From Papilionanthe hookeriana x Papilionanthe teres (lineage: Eukaryota; Streptophyta; Magnoliopsida; Asparagales; Orchidaceae), in NCBI GenBank assembly GCA_022702705.1, contig CM040421.1, forward strand, positions 72,348,121-72,412,120: a stretch of 64,000 nucleotides of DNA, given 5' to 3'. The notes under the pieces are model-generated. The model was not told the origin of the DNA. It saw only the letters and a list, made by a program, of their open reading frames with translations, and did not search any database. Positions 46,570 through 59,300 of this stretch are shown here, piece by piece (position 1 is the stretch's first letter; each line of letters begins with the position of its first letter). The position numbers and the translations under genes were made by a program.

Positions 46570-46969
46570 GAGTACTATAAGGCATGCATCATTTTGAACA
46601 TCATAAATGGTTCTCTAATAGAGATGCCATCTAACAATATTTTGTATCGTAGTATCTCCAAAAATAAGTAATAATGAAAAAGGGGCATGCATAACACAGT
46701 TTTTCCACATACGAGATATACACACTTGTTTTTGCTAGAAATTTTCTTCTACATCCTAAGTTAAGAACTTTATGGTGAACCACCTCATTTAGGATGGGAG
46801 GCATAATTTTATCAATTTTGGAATGCATTATTGAAGAACCTAAAAAATTAGATGATTCTGATATTCCAACAAAATAAAAGCTTAAACTAATAATCAAGAT
46901 TCTAAAACATCAAATATTTATAAAACATATTCAATAAAAAGAAATGTTGATCATAATTGAAAAATCTAG

Positions 46970-47167
46970 TCCAACCTGGATGTTTTATTGCTGGTTAGTG
47001 AGTTATTGTTGCTTATGGAAGCTGGGGAAGAGAGTTTAAAGGAGCATGTGCAGTGTTTGATTAAATTTGTTAAGGAGAAATGTCTAAGGAGGATGGTAAA
47101 GGCAATATTCTTTAGTGAAACAATAGCTGAAGCAAGCCATTTCAACATTTCAACAATAAAATATTAA
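46970..47167 (+). pseudogene. Possible exon or gene fragment (unknown)
   Basis: Directly after TCTAG (acceptor-like) a frame of 65 codons opens, with protein-like composition: leucine-rich start, then EAGEESLKEHVQCLIKFV and a basic EKCLRRMVKAIFF stretch, ending at TAA. No start codon lies at its edge and no partner exon was seen. I do not recognise the family. Chance is possible. Confidence 0.22.
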
Positions 47168-47553
47168 GGATTTTCTTTGAGCTCAGAGTCTTACATGAAT
47201 ATAGGAAATTATAACAATAAAATCTCCTTATCACTCATCTATTGTTGCAGTCTAGCAGGTAACCAACAAAAATTTTCTCATGTTCATGTACATGATCCCA
47301 ATTCATTAGCACAAATCAGAAAGCTAGCTTCCTTAATTCATCAAGTATAGTATATTCTCTTGACAAAGAATCCCTTGAAGAATTTGGGAAATTTATACCA
47401 AAAAGGAATCAAGAACTAGGATGTTGAAAACTCACCATGAATAAAATGTAGCTTTCAAAACTAACACAATAACCTAAAGTTTTTCTTACATAAGGTTGTT
47501 TCTTTCTCTCTAAAGAAATAGTGCACTAATAAAGTGTAGTAATCCACTATGAT

Positions 47554-47618
47554 TATATATATGCATGTATGCATGTATGTATGTATGCATGCATGCATGC
47601 ATGCATGTATGTATATAT
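47554..47618. repeat. ATGC/ATGT microsatellite
   Basis: Tetranucleotide ATGC/ATGT units with ATAT edges over about 65 bp. Confidence 0.9.
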
Positions 47619-48188
47619 CACGACCAAAGACATTAGATAGAGATCTCATAACTAAATCTACTTGATGTAAATCTATCATGTCTAAGTATATGAATGTACA
47701 AGTTCAAGCTGAAGTGTTTGAAGAATAACTACATTTACACCTTCAATAGTTGCTTTAAAAAAATAGTATTGTCAATCTAAAAAGTTGTAACAAAAAAGTT
47801 AAAGCAAAAAGTCATGCATACTCCTTCCCAGTATACTCATCATCGATGAATTTCAGTCTTTATTCATCACTAGCAGTTTTTTCCTTAAACTCATATCAGC
47901 ATATCTAAATTTTGAGACGTATGAGACAATATCAACATTAGTCAAATCTGAACTTGATTAAATAATAGGATTTTTGTCAGTGTTCCAGTGATGCCCCTAA
48001 CAATCACACCAACCACATTTGTGAGACATTTTAGTTCTTTTACTTTGATTGTCCTTTAAACTTCTTATTCTTATCTTCCTTAGCTTACCTCTAGGCTTAT
48101 TGTATTTTGTGCAATTATGTGAAAACTATCCTCGGGGAAAATCCAATGCCTCTTTCTCAGGAGGGATGAGATTGCACCATCATAGATC

Positions 48189-48189
<1 letters not shown>

Positions 48190-48249
<60 letters not shown>
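48190..48249. repeat. (TA)n microsatellite
   Basis: About 29 uninterrupted TA units. Open frames reading (YI)n across it are artefacts of the repeat. Confidence 0.97.
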
Positions 48250-48252
<3 letters not shown>

Positions 48253-50099
48253 CATTAACATTGTAAAACAAATAGTTCTGTTGCATCCAAATTTATCTGT
48301 GAATAAAACTCAAGGAATAAACTTGATAAGAGAGTAAAATGGTAGAGAGGAAAGAATGAGATTCTATACTAAAGCTCCAATCTTTTGAATGAACAGTAAA
48401 AATTGTGTAACCTTCTTCATTAAATGCTACCTTTATTTATAAGGGATCTAGTACAATAATGATATTAGATTTTGCCCACATATGAGATTATATTGGTATT
48501 TTAAGTATTTTATAAGTGATGACTTATTATCTGTTATTTTTTGATTCAGTCATCTCATATCGGTCAGCTGAGCATAATCGGCTTAGATCGATTGATTATT
48601 TTGGTTGATTGAGCTTGATCAGCTTGGCTTGTTTGGTCAAACTTGGTGGGCTCAAATATCCTAATTCTTGTGAGAAGTCTTTTGCTCTCCACTTGATGGT
48701 CATGGATGTTTTATGGAACTAGTCCTTTCCGAGTGTGCTCTTTTGTGAGATAAGCTTTCATATTGATTCAATTTTCTTATGGTTAATGATTTAGACATCT
48801 TTCAGATGAGCTTCAGTTTGAGTTACTTGGCTGTTACTAGTAAAAAATCCTCACACCAATTTTTGACTCGATTACCTTGGCTCAAGCAGTTTGATTGGTC
48901 TTATGACCTCCTAATGGGTAATCTTCCCTCATCATGCTTCCTCATTTTGGACTCTTGAATCCCTGTGATATCTGCACTGACACAATTTTAGTATATATTT
49001 TAGCCTTATGGTTCTCTTATTGAAAGTGATGATACGACAAAAATAGTAGAATTAGATGCAAAAAATAGACCATTTAATTATAATTAATGACTCAATGATT
49101 AAAGTCACTTGATTTTAGAGTTTTTGATTTTATAATATGGCATTGGGAAGCTCTCTCGGGCTTCATTACACACTTTTTTTTCTTGAGTAGCTTACGTCTT
49201 GCTAGGGCTCTAATCAAGCCGACCCAAGTCAAGTATATCATTGTTTGGACTTGGCTCGATATAATTATAAGTTGTTCTATATTCGACTTGAGCTTGTGTC
49301 GAGCATTCATACATTGTTTAAGTCTGATTTGTTTAACTTTTTCAATGTTTTGAACTTGATTTGTTTATGACAAGTGTACAATTATTTAAATAAATTAATA
49401 GACAAGCTAAGAATTCAAACGAGAATCTCAGATAAAAAAATTAATAAATTATTTGACAACTTTAATCCTAACTACTAATTTGTTACATATGAACTCTAAA
49501 ATCCTTAAACTTTACCAATTGGCTTTATAACTCTTTATGATAAGACAACACTAGTTCAAATCTTGTAAGTGGAAGGACTAAATTGACCCTAAAAGTTGAA
49601 AGGATAATTATTTATTTAATCATATTCATCAAAAGATATAATAATTAGATAATCCATATTAATGTTGTTGGTAATTGCAATGATCATAAAAAATAAATTC
49701 ATTATATTCATGTTTATGAAAATAATATAAGAAAAATCTGTTATAACACTCTCTTTAAATATAAATATCTCATTCTAATATATCATTTACTTATTAATAA
49801 AATAAATATATAATTAATAGTTAAATTAAAAATATTATTGATATAATATTCTATTATTATTAAATCATAATTAAATAAATTCTAACAAATTAAAAATATT
49901 TTCGCGTTTCATGACAAAATGTATTCTCAAGAATCAAAATTATTTAAATTAAAAATTTGTAATTTATTAATGTTACAAAATTCCCAATGAAGTGAATCCG
50001 TAAAAATCCGCTTAAAACTTTTCCCTCCAATACACACGTTGTGGATCGGACGGTCAGAATCGTCCAGATTCTACCAATCACCGTATTTCACTCCTGCTT

Positions 50100-50324
50100 A
50101 TGAAATCGTCCGGTTTCCCTTGTTCTACAAGATTATCATCTCCCCTCACCAAAAATTTCTGAATGCTTGTTATCTACTGCCATTCTCAGATCTGTTTCTA
50201 TCCGTCCACCTCTCGCTCCGTCTTTCTGGCTAGTTTTATCTCTCTCCTTGATGGAGTTTCCCGCCATGGCTTTCTCTTCCCAAGTCCAAACCCTAGCTCT
50301 CGAGCAATCTTCTCAAAAACATGA
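50100..50324 (+). promoter_or_regulatory. Two upstream ORFs before the SF1 start
   Basis: uORF1 runs from ATG at 50100 to TGA at 50160-50162 (20 codons). The next base begins uORF2, ATG at 50163, which runs 53 codons to TGA at 50322-50324 in a different frame from SF1 and passes over both candidate SF1 starts (50251, 50266). If the transcript starts upstream of 50100, this would limit SF1 translation and leave leaky scanning as the route. The leader is pyrimidine-rich, as in many plant 5' UTRs. The transcription start is not visible. Confidence 0.4.
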
Positions 50325-52683
50325 TCCGTATGATTCCAGTCCACGGCCTCACCCTCAGCAGGCCGTTGAATCTAAAATCCCCGAATCTAATGTTTTCCAG
50401 TGCCCCCCACCGGCAGAAACCCTAGATCCTTACCCACCTCCTCCACCCCCTCCAAACCCTTCCCCACCCGCTTCCGAAACCCTACCTGTTTCCGGAGACT
50501 CTAGTATCATGCACGACGTTCAGAGGCCTGACGAGTCTGAGAAGTTTTTTTTCACAGACACCAACCTTCTTAAAACCCACAGCGGAACCGACAAGGACTG
50601 TTCCGGCGGGGAAGAGGAGGCGAACAGCCGGCGACGACGACGGAGCCGATGGGACACGGATTCTTCCGATCAGAACGGTGGCGATGGTTCCGGCGCTGGT
50701 CGCAAGAGGAAGTCCCGATGGGCTGAGGATGACCCTCTTCCTGTAATCCAACTCCCCGATTTCATGAAGGACTTCACTGCTGACCTTGACCCTGAGGTAC
50801 AAACGCTCAATATTCTACTTCTTGAGATCAATCGCAAGCTCCAGTCTGTGTTGCCTCTCGATGACACGCCTGAATGTGCTCGGTCTCCCTCCCCAGAGCC
50901 AATCTATGATAACATGGGCATCAGGATTAATACAAGGGAGTATCGAGCAAGAGAAAAACTGATGAAAGAGAGGCAGGAGATTATTTCAAAGCTGATTCAG
51001 AAGAACCCAGCATTCCGGCCACCTGCAGACTATCGACCTCCTAAGTTACATAAGAAGCTATATATCCCTATGAAGGAATATCCAGGTTATAATTTCATTG
51101 GACTCATAATTGGACCAAGAGGAAATACTCAGAAGAGAATGGAGAAGGAAACAGGTGCAAAAATTGTTATCCGAGGTAAGGGATCGGTGAAGGAAGGCAG
51201 GCTACAGCAGAAGAGAGACATAAAGCCTGATCCTTCAGAGAACGAGGATCTTCATGTTTTTGTTGAAGCTGAGACTCAGGAGGCACTTGATAAGGCAGTG
51301 GGCATGGTGGAGAAACTTCTACATCCTGTGGATGAAGGTCTTAATGAGCACAAGAGGCAACAACTTAGAGAACTTGCAGCTCTCAATGGGACAATTAAGG
51401 AGGAAGAGTTTTGTAGGCTGTGTGGTGAGCAAGGCCACAGACAGTATGCTTGTCCTGCCCGCACATCCACTTTTAAAAGTGATGTTCTTTGTAGCATTTG
51501 TGGGGATGGAGGTCACCCTACCATTGATTGCCCAATGAAAGGATCAGGAAAAAAGATGGATGATGAGTACCAAAACTTCTTAGCCGAACTGGGTGGGTCT
51601 GCACCACAATCCTTAACTAAGCAGAGCTCAGTGTTGTCTATTCAAGGTTCAAATTCTGGAAATCCTCCTTGGGCTTTTGGTAGCACTGGAGTGAAGAAGG
51701 ACTACGATGAGACTAACTTGTATATTGGTTACCTGCCTCCTAACCTGGATGATGATGGCTTGATTAGATTATTTGCTTCTTTTGGTGATATTGTAATGGC
51801 AAAGGTTATTAAGGACAGGATTACTGGCCTTAGCAAAGGCTATGGTTTTGTGAAGTATGCAGATTTGTCGATGGCCAATCAGGCAATAGCTAGCATGCAT
51901 GGATATCATTTGGATGGGAGGACTATAGCTGTGAGAGTAGCTGGGAAGCCTCCTCAGCCCGCCGTGCCACCAGGTCCTCCAGCTCCACCACCTGCATCCA
52001 TTTACCCTGCTCCTGATGGAAAAAGTAGTGGGTATCCATCACAGCAACCTTATGTACCTGGAACCTTGGAGAATGCTCAGCCTCCTCCCCCAGGAAGTTA
52101 TGTTAGTACTTCGGCTCCTTGGGGACCCCCACCTCCCTACACTTATCCTTCTTATGCACCTCCACCACCACCACCACCACCTGGTTCTAACATATATACT
52201 CAAGTTCCAGGACAAGCTATACCTCCTTATGGCGGGCAGTATGCCCCTCTGCCTCAGGTTCCTGCACCTCCCGCGCCTCCTGCACCTCCCGGTTCTAGTG
52301 ATACAACATTGAATTCTCTTCCTGGGGTTCCAACTCAGAACTCTGCAGCTGCCTCACCAGTGTCTGCCCCAGTATACAGTGCTCCATATAGTACTCCACC
52401 ATATGCAGCACCTTTATATGGCTATCCAACTTATTATGGTTCTGTGCAACCTGCACCTCCTCTCAATTTTGACCATACTCAGAGTGTTGGAAACGTACCA
52501 TGGGCCTCAAATCCAAGCGCATCTCAATCTGATCCAATTATGGCCTCAAATCAATCAACTTCTCAAACTGCGAGTTTTCCTTGGGCCACAAATCCCACCT
52601 CTTCTCAAACTGCATCTGCAGAACAATACACAACTAATGCCATGGACAACGAGTATGAAAGTTTTATGTCTGGGATGAAGTGA
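50251..52683 (+). CDS. SF1: Splicing factor 1 / branchpoint-binding protein, plant type
   Basis: Binds the intron branchpoint and, with U2AF, defines 3' splice sites in the nucleus. 810 codons from ATG 50251. ATG 50266 (GCCATGG context, 805 codons) is an equally good start, and both fit the roughly 800-residue plant family. Order from 50251: Pro-rich N-terminus; two U2AF-ligand-like motifs, RRRRRSRWDTD (W134) and RKRKSRWAEDD (W157); KH/QUA2 domain about 269-370 with its GPRG loop at 288-291; CCHC knuckles at 388 (CRLCGEQGHRQYAC) and 414 (CSICGDGGHPTIDC); RRM about 489-568 with RNP2 LYIGYL and RNP1 KGYGFVKY (529); long Pro/Tyr-rich tail; end YESFMSGMK. The RRM is the plant hallmark. The coding region is one uninterrupted exon with no defects. 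Antisense ORFs over it are shadows. Confidence 0.96.
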   Translation: MEFPAMAFSSQVQTLALEQSSQKHDPYDSSPRPHPQQAVESKIPESNVFQCPPPAETLDPYPPPPPPPNPSPPASETLPVSGDSSIMHDVQRPDESEKFFFTDTNLLKTHSGTDKDCSGGEEEANSRRRRRSRWDTDSSDQNGGDGSGAGRKRKSRWAEDDPLPVIQLPDFMKDFTADLDPEVQTLNILLLEINRKLQSVLPLDDTPECARSPSPEPIYDNMGIRINTREYRAREKLMKERQEIISKLIQKNPAFRPPADYRPPKLHKKLYIPMKEYPGYNFIGLIIGPRGNTQKRMEKETGAKIVIRGKGSVKEGRLQQKRDIKPDPSENEDLHVFVEAETQEALDKAVGMVEKLLHPVDEGLNEHKRQQLRELAALNGTIKEEEFCRLCGEQGHRQYACPARTSTFKSDVLCSICGDGGHPTIDCPMKGSGKKMDDEYQNFLAELGGSAPQSLTKQSSVLSIQGSNSGNPPWAFGSTGVKKDYDETNLYIGYLPPNLDDDGLIRLFASFGDIVMAKVIKDRITGLSKGYGFVKYADLSMANQAIASMHGYHLDGRTIAVRVAGKPPQPAVPPGPPAPPPASIYPAPDGKSSGYPSQQPYVPGTLENAQPPPPGSYVSTSAPWGPPPPYTYPSYAPPPPPPPPGSNIYTQVPGQAIPPYGGQYAPLPQVPAPPAPPAPPGSSDTTLNSLPGVPTQNSAAASPVSAPVYSAPYSTPPYAAPLYGYPTYYGSVQPAPPLNFDHTQSVGNVPWASNPSASQSDPIMASNQSTSQTASFPWATNPTSSQTASAEQYTTNAMDNEYESFMSGMK

Positions 52684-53300
52684 TGCCAATTGTTTTAGTG
52701 CTGTTGCCATCATGCAAGGTATGCCCTAATGTTTCTTCCTGATTTACTCTGAAGACTTGGGCTCTGTTGTGAATGCTTTAAAGTTTCTTAGATTTTCAAA
52801 ACTAGATATTATGATTTATAATTGTGCCTGAAAAATGCCAGTGAAGGCACTTTACTGTATCTGCATCTCATTTATGTCTTCAAGACCATGAGCATTATAC
52901 TTGCAGAGCAAATTTTCCGTTTCTGTGATATTAGAAGTCCATTTCCTACAGCTACCACAGCAACAGCAGGATTTATCAAAACCAAGCCTTCATTTTATAA
53001 CATTCTTGTATATTATAAAACGTTTATTTCCTAAAACTTGTACAACAACCGCTGGACATTACCAAACGAATATTTAATTTCATAACATGCTTATATATTA
53101 TATTTCAGTTCATTTACTTTAAATTGCAAACTCTACTGATGGTTTTAACTATTTATTCTTTACCAGGTCAGCTGGTGCTGGATTTCAAATCCATAGTACT
53201 GCATTTTGCATTTTTGAATTCAATCAGTATACTTAATTTTCTGTTCATGACCATTTATTTTGGCAGGCTTGTGGTGTCTTGGGGCTAACGTGAACCTGAC
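52684..53300 (+). other. 3' UTR of SF1 with probable intron 52719-53266
   Basis: A donor CAAG|GTATGCC lies 35 bases after the stop, and an acceptor TTTATTTTGGCAG ends at 53266. The region between is T-rich, as plant introns are. The junction lies under 50 bases from the stop, so it should not trigger decay by the exon-junction rule. Where the transcript ends is not clear. Confidence 0.45.
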
Positions 53301-56300
53301 TTGTTTCCTCTTGCTATGAGTTCAGCTATTTGCTACTTTGGGATTCACATGTTTAACCTTAACGTGATTGCAGAGATTGGGTGGCTGATGAGTTGATTAT
53401 TTCTCATGATATTTATGTAATTGATTTTATACTACTTAACCATGCTCGTTTATTGTAGGATGTGAATGACTAGCCTTGTGGAGTCATCAATCTATGATCA
53501 GATGATGTTCCTTCTATTCTGGCTTGTCATTTTTTATCAAGTGATAGTTTTCTGTTATTTTGTCTTTATCTAGAACAAGCTGTTTAAGTTTACTTTTTTA
53601 TGTTCCTTTAACTTTGTCTAATATGTGTTTGACTTTGTTTTTTCTTTAACCTCAAAATCTTCCTTCTGACTCAACTCTGATTGTAGTTTGGTTACATCAG
53701 CATGGAGCTGCAAGCATTCTTTGGATGGCTTGGGTGAGACAGGTTTTAATGTAATATTTATATTGCATCTATTCAAATGTTGTTTTGTTTTGGTTAGCTA
53801 TCATTGTGTCTAACTTGCTTCTAAGATTTTCTTCTAACAGGCTGGACAAACTTATGCTGATTATTTATGGGTGTAATTGTGGGCATACAAATTGTTTATT
53901 CTCTTATTTTAGTTTTTCATAGGTCTTTTTTGATGCTCTGGTGTTTTTCTTCTTTTTGCACTTGCATATGGCTTTTCTTTCTGTTCTTTCATTTCTATCC
54001 TTGCGATTTTTTTTGTCTTCTGAATCTCTATTTTCTAAGTTAAGATTGTTTGCTTTAGTCAATTCCCTCAATTATTAACATTAATTTCTCTTCTGCCTTG
54101 ATTTCCTTTATAATCGCTGCTAATTTTTTATTTGTTATTTTACTTCATTGCCCTTCACTGGAGTAAGCAATATCAGCATTAACCTAATATTCTTTTATGT
54201 GAGAAGATTGTTATTACTAGGACAGTGGATATTTTGATTTTAACAATCAGAATGAAGCAGGGTTTATCTCTTAAAAAAAATTCTTTGGCATGTAAAACTT
54301 ATCAGTTTTTGCTTTTATGTCGTTGAAAATGCCTTTTTTTCCAAATCTTTATAGAGCTGATTTGTTTTTAGATGCTGTTTCTTCCCTTTGAAATACTACT
54401 GATTTTTTTTTTTTGCTCTTAGTAACATGCGAAGATGCAACGTGGGTTACTGTGTTCATAGCAGCTTCACATCTGGTTGTGGCTCATCGCCAGGGTTTTA
54501 CTGCTCATGCTAGGACATCTTTGTGTAAATTGGATGTATTTTCCAATTTATTTATTTTTCCTTTGTATGATTATTGGTTCAGATGCCCATTGCCGAGGAG
54601 AGTTTGGAGTTGTATTTTTCTGTGAACATATTTAGGATGTTCGTTGTACCTACCCGCTTGAGAATTCAATCGGCATTAGTTAGAATTTTAGAGTTTCCTG
54701 AGGTGAATAAAGCAAAAGAAGATTGCAGATTAATAGAATGAGTAGCGGTTAAAACAAATGCTTCACAATGTAGAAATTCACTTATAATGCCTTTTTTTAT
54801 GTCCTTATTGTTGAGTCTAGCTAGAATCTTTGTTATTGATTACCGTTCAAATAAATTTGTTTGAAGGAATGGTAGGTCTGATTTTACACAGTTATGGGGT
54901 TTGCGTTACTTGATTGGTGTTTTCATTTTTGCTTTAATGAGGTTTAATCTTTATATTGGCTGTTGAGATTCTTAGGGCACCACGCTACGATTTATAACAA
55001 GTCTTTTTGTTGATCATAGTTGGGCAGCGGCATGAGCCTTAGACTGATAGGGTAGGGTTTGACATAGCTGTACTATTACATTATACTGAAGAATACGCTG
55101 GTTGAGGTGCCATGTATTCTCCAATGAGGATGGTTAGGTTGATCATAGACTGTTCTGGGTCAACTTAATTCTAAATGCTGCATACTTGGCATCACAACCT
55201 ATTCATAAGAGCGTGCAATTTTACTATCGTTCCATCTTTATTAATTAGTTATATGATAAAAACTACTCTATTCTTTTATAAACCCAACTAGACATTCAAC
55301 ATTCTTGTTAATTGAACCTGCATGATTTTGATATTTTAAGTGTTTGTATGCACAAGCCATCATGTATCTTGTGAAGGATTAGGTCAACATGGCCGACATG
55401 TAAACCTGATTTTGGAGGAATTGGCAAATTGCATGGTGAAGCTTATTCAGCTAATTGAAGTTTACTAACATATATTCTACCCAGAAATTAGCCAAACTTG
55501 CCATCTCGATTTGACGGACTCATCTTGGTTCCAAGGCTACATGCTTGGCTTGCTAGAACTCTTTTTATTTTTAAAGCTACTTTCTAGCATAAAGCGAAGT
55601 CGGTCCAGACTTTGAAGTGCAATTAAGCAATGAAATGATAGGACGATAGGGGGAGATTAGTCTTGCTGGAGAGCAATGACTTTATCATTAGTAGACTACT
55701 ATGTTAGATAGAGGTCAGGTTAACGAGAATGATTCAATTAATTTTAGAATGAGTTTTTAGTACTACCCCTCCATGTTTGAGAGCATTCACATTTACCAAG
55801 TTTGAGGGCAATTAATTTATCCTGTGAAAATTATTGAGGATGGACATTTATATTCTCTTGCGAACATCTACCATGTTTCAAAGAATTCACATTAACCTCT
55901 ACAATCAATGGTTTTTTTTTTCCCTGAAATCAACGTTGGCTTCTTTTAACCTTGAAGGGTTGAAAATTGTTGACTAACCATTCATCTGAGTCCTCTATGA
56001 CGCATAGCACTGAGCATTGCACCTCCTACATCTCTTTCATGGTGAGATGCATGGGTTTAATTCAAGTTGAGACACGGGAGTTAAAATAGCACTCTATTTA
56101 TGTTATTCATGAGTAATTACCCTTTTGGCTTGCGCTATTTTAATTTAGATGATTTAATGTTTCAAAGTAATATTTATGTTATTTATTATTTAGTTTCAAT
56201 TAAGCCCTCTATTTTTAATTTCAGTTTTGCAAGCCCTTCGTGCCATATGTCATAAGCCTTGACATTTCACAAGACCTGCTTTTGGGTATCAATGTATTTA

Positions 56301-59300
56301 TGCCGCCCTCGCAACACTAGATTGCAAGCCCTTGCATTCATCTCACTTCGTTTCAACCATTTTTTGTCTATCTCGCATCACAAGCGATGTAAATCCTTGT
56401 CCCTCCTTGTTTCAACAGTACATCAAAGGTCATAATTGTTGAATGCTCTCACCTTTGTCCTTGTGTCTCTTCTAGCTTGATAAAGATTGATTTCTAGGCA
56501 TGTCCTAGTTTCTTATGGATATTTATTTTCTTATGTTTTTCATACAAAATTTTCTAGTTTTATCTTTTTCAACTAGATGATTTTCAAGGAAGTTAGCTTT
56601 GTTAAAATGTTAACCTATTAGTTATTGATTGGTGTTTAAAAGCATGTACAAAATCTTTATCAAGTTCATTGTTAAAAGTATATGTTAGAATGTTACCCTA
56701 TTAGTTATTGATTGATTGATGTTAAAAGTATATTTTCATTGTTGGCTTTAGGCCAAACTGCAAAAAAGGATATGGCATGAAAACATGTATTACATGCTTT
56801 TTTGTGATAAAACAACAAGAGCAATTACTCATCAAAAATAACCTTAGGTTAGAGGTTTTAGAAATGCTATTGCATGTACTAATTTGCCTTAATGTGTGAA
56901 AGATAAAATTTAATAGTTGCTGAAGAAGAAGAAATTGAAAGACCAAATTAATTGAATGTTATATGTTAATATTGATAAATGTGATAGTGATGATTTTGAT
57001 ATGACTGAATGATAATATGCTATGTTGGATTATCAAAAAGATCTATAATAAAATCAAATAAGTTTAGTCAAAATGTAACAATTTCTTTGTATATGAACCA
57101 AAGACTAAAGGATCATTTGATATATATTTTCGCTTTGAATCCTATTGAGGTGATTAAGTAACGAAACGATAAAATATGAAATAAATAGGGTTGCTGCTAG
57201 AGAAGGGATGAGAGAGAGCAATTCTATCATGGGATTTAGAATGCCACATTCCATTCAATACAATTAAGTTTGATAACTTACAAAAAAGAGTGGAGACATT
57301 AGATAATTTGGTCATGAAATAAAATCTCCTAGCTATCATGGGATGTGATTATTGTTTTTGAAGATATCAAACACACATTGATTGTTATTTTGTTTGAAAT
57401 ATGGTTGTTCTTATATGGTTGATGTTTTGGAATCACATAATAAAATATATATATATTTAATTTTTTGGTGCATTATCCAAGAGAAACTATATTCATAGAT
57501 TCTATTAATAACTATGCTTATTCAAAGAACGTAGTGAAGTTGCTGAATTTTTAAGCAATTTTAATAAGGATATTAGATCACATTATATCATTCAAGTGAT
57601 TAATGATAAGGAGCAAGTATACTGAGGAGATTGAATCATGCTATATCATTTAATTGATCATTGACAATGCATCCAAAAAATGTCTTAGCAAGTGAGAAAC
57701 ATGCTACATAATTCTACTCATTATTTGATAATTTATTTGGCAATATTTAGTTATATTGTTACATGAAATTTGTTGAAAGACTCGTATTCATACTTATATT
57801 CGACTCTATGTGCCGCTCATTAATTGGATTTGATAATGAAATAAATATTTAAGATTAAAAAATTGGTGCAATGCTTTGTGTTGGTGGCGGTTGTACATAT
57901 TTTTTATTTATTTAAGTTTATATGTTATCTAACCTGCTTAGGAGAATGCAAAAAGCAGCCTAACAAACCATTTTAAAGCAATCCATCTTAAATTTATTTG
58001 TACTTAATCATTCATGATACTGGGAAAAATTCTTGGATGGGTTGCATTTTTGAAGTGGTGGGTTGAAAAAAAAAAGCAATCGTTGCAAGTTTTGCCAACA
58101 GGAATATGTATGGGCTTATTTTTGAAATCATTGATGAGAGGGATTTGCACTTTTATTTCACTTTGTATTCGGCAGTGTATTTATTAAGTTTTTACTATTT
58201 TTATAGCATATTTGCTGTTGCATAAGATAAGGTGATATTCTATGAATTATACGGATTCATGAGAAGATTGACTATGCATTCTAATGAAAAAATAAAACTA
58301 ACAATAAGTTGAGTGTATACTTTAGAAGTGAAGGACTTTTTTGGGTTTATCCTATAATATAAGACATCATATTATCTGTGAACCAGATAATATGATTTTA
58401 ATAAATTTATACTTAGTATTAAATAATAACAAGAGATGTTAATTAAATTCGATAGATTAGTTGTTAATATATGGATTTAAAGAGTTTTGGTTCTTAGCTT
58501 TAGCTGTAGTTCACCTAGATGTGAATGCCATTGGAGTGTATTTGGACATCAAAGTATAAAATAAAATTATATCTTGATTATTATCTTGAAAATTTATAAT
58601 TTAGTAATTTTAATATTTTTTTGTTGTAGCTTAATAGCAAATGTTACAACAGGATTGATATTGATTTTCTCAAAGACTTGGTTTATATGAAGTATAGAAG
58701 GGACTTGATTTGAAGATACAACCATTATATTATTATTGATCTCTCTTAAAATAATGTAGATGATGGAATTATAGGTTATTGGGAAAAATAGATGAGTCAG
58801 ATTAAGATAATGAATTGTTTATTGTTGATAGTGATTTGTCATGGTCGCTATTGCAAAGTTTAGTGGTGTTTATGAAAGAAATAATATTTGAGATTATGAG
58901 CTCTTGCAATTGATCCTACAGATGATGAGGATGATAAACAAGATTGTAATTTTGAAGATAATGGTGCTAATGAAGGAGACATGATTGTTGTGAATGTTTA
59001 TGTTGAAGATGATTCTGTAAATGATTAATTTTATGTTAACAGAAATATAAGAAATGCAAAAATGTATAATTCTTTGATTTTATGTGGTTGAGTCAAGCTT
59101 TTGAACATAAATATTACTTTAATTGTTGTTATTATTATTATTGTTATATTTCAATCTATTAGTCTTTTATATTTAGCTGCTTTTATCTATAATGTTAAAT
59201 TTTGTCATATTGAAAATAGCATGCACAACATCATGTATTGTGTATTATAGTTCCAAAGGGATATTTACATATGGGTGCCATATTTACCACTCATAACTAT

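Larger units (their letters stand above)
46570..50000. other. AT-rich intergenic stretch, mostly unassigned
   Basis: No complete gene found. It holds two microsatellites and an exon-like scrap at 46970-47167. Around 48420-48440 a minus-strand CTTATAAATAAAGG TATA-like word lies in sequence that could be a worn LTR, without recognised borders. A stretch at 49180-49330 rich in CTTGAGCTTG/GGCTCGA words has a weak counterpart at 62820-62940, so it may be a dispersed repeat. It is the right flank of element C and the upstream region of the SF1 gene. Confidence 0.4.

Noticed and set aside
46631..46897. Copia-like polyprotein piece on the minus strand
   Set aside because: No zinc knuckle, integrase or RT motif could be identified in the translation.
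48049..48286. ORFs ending or starting in (YI)n
   Set aside because: They are produced by translation of the TA microsatellite.
50482..50867. Antisense ORFs over the SF1 N-terminus
   Set aside because: They mirror the biased codon composition of SF1, have no recognisable domain, and overlap a well-supported gene.
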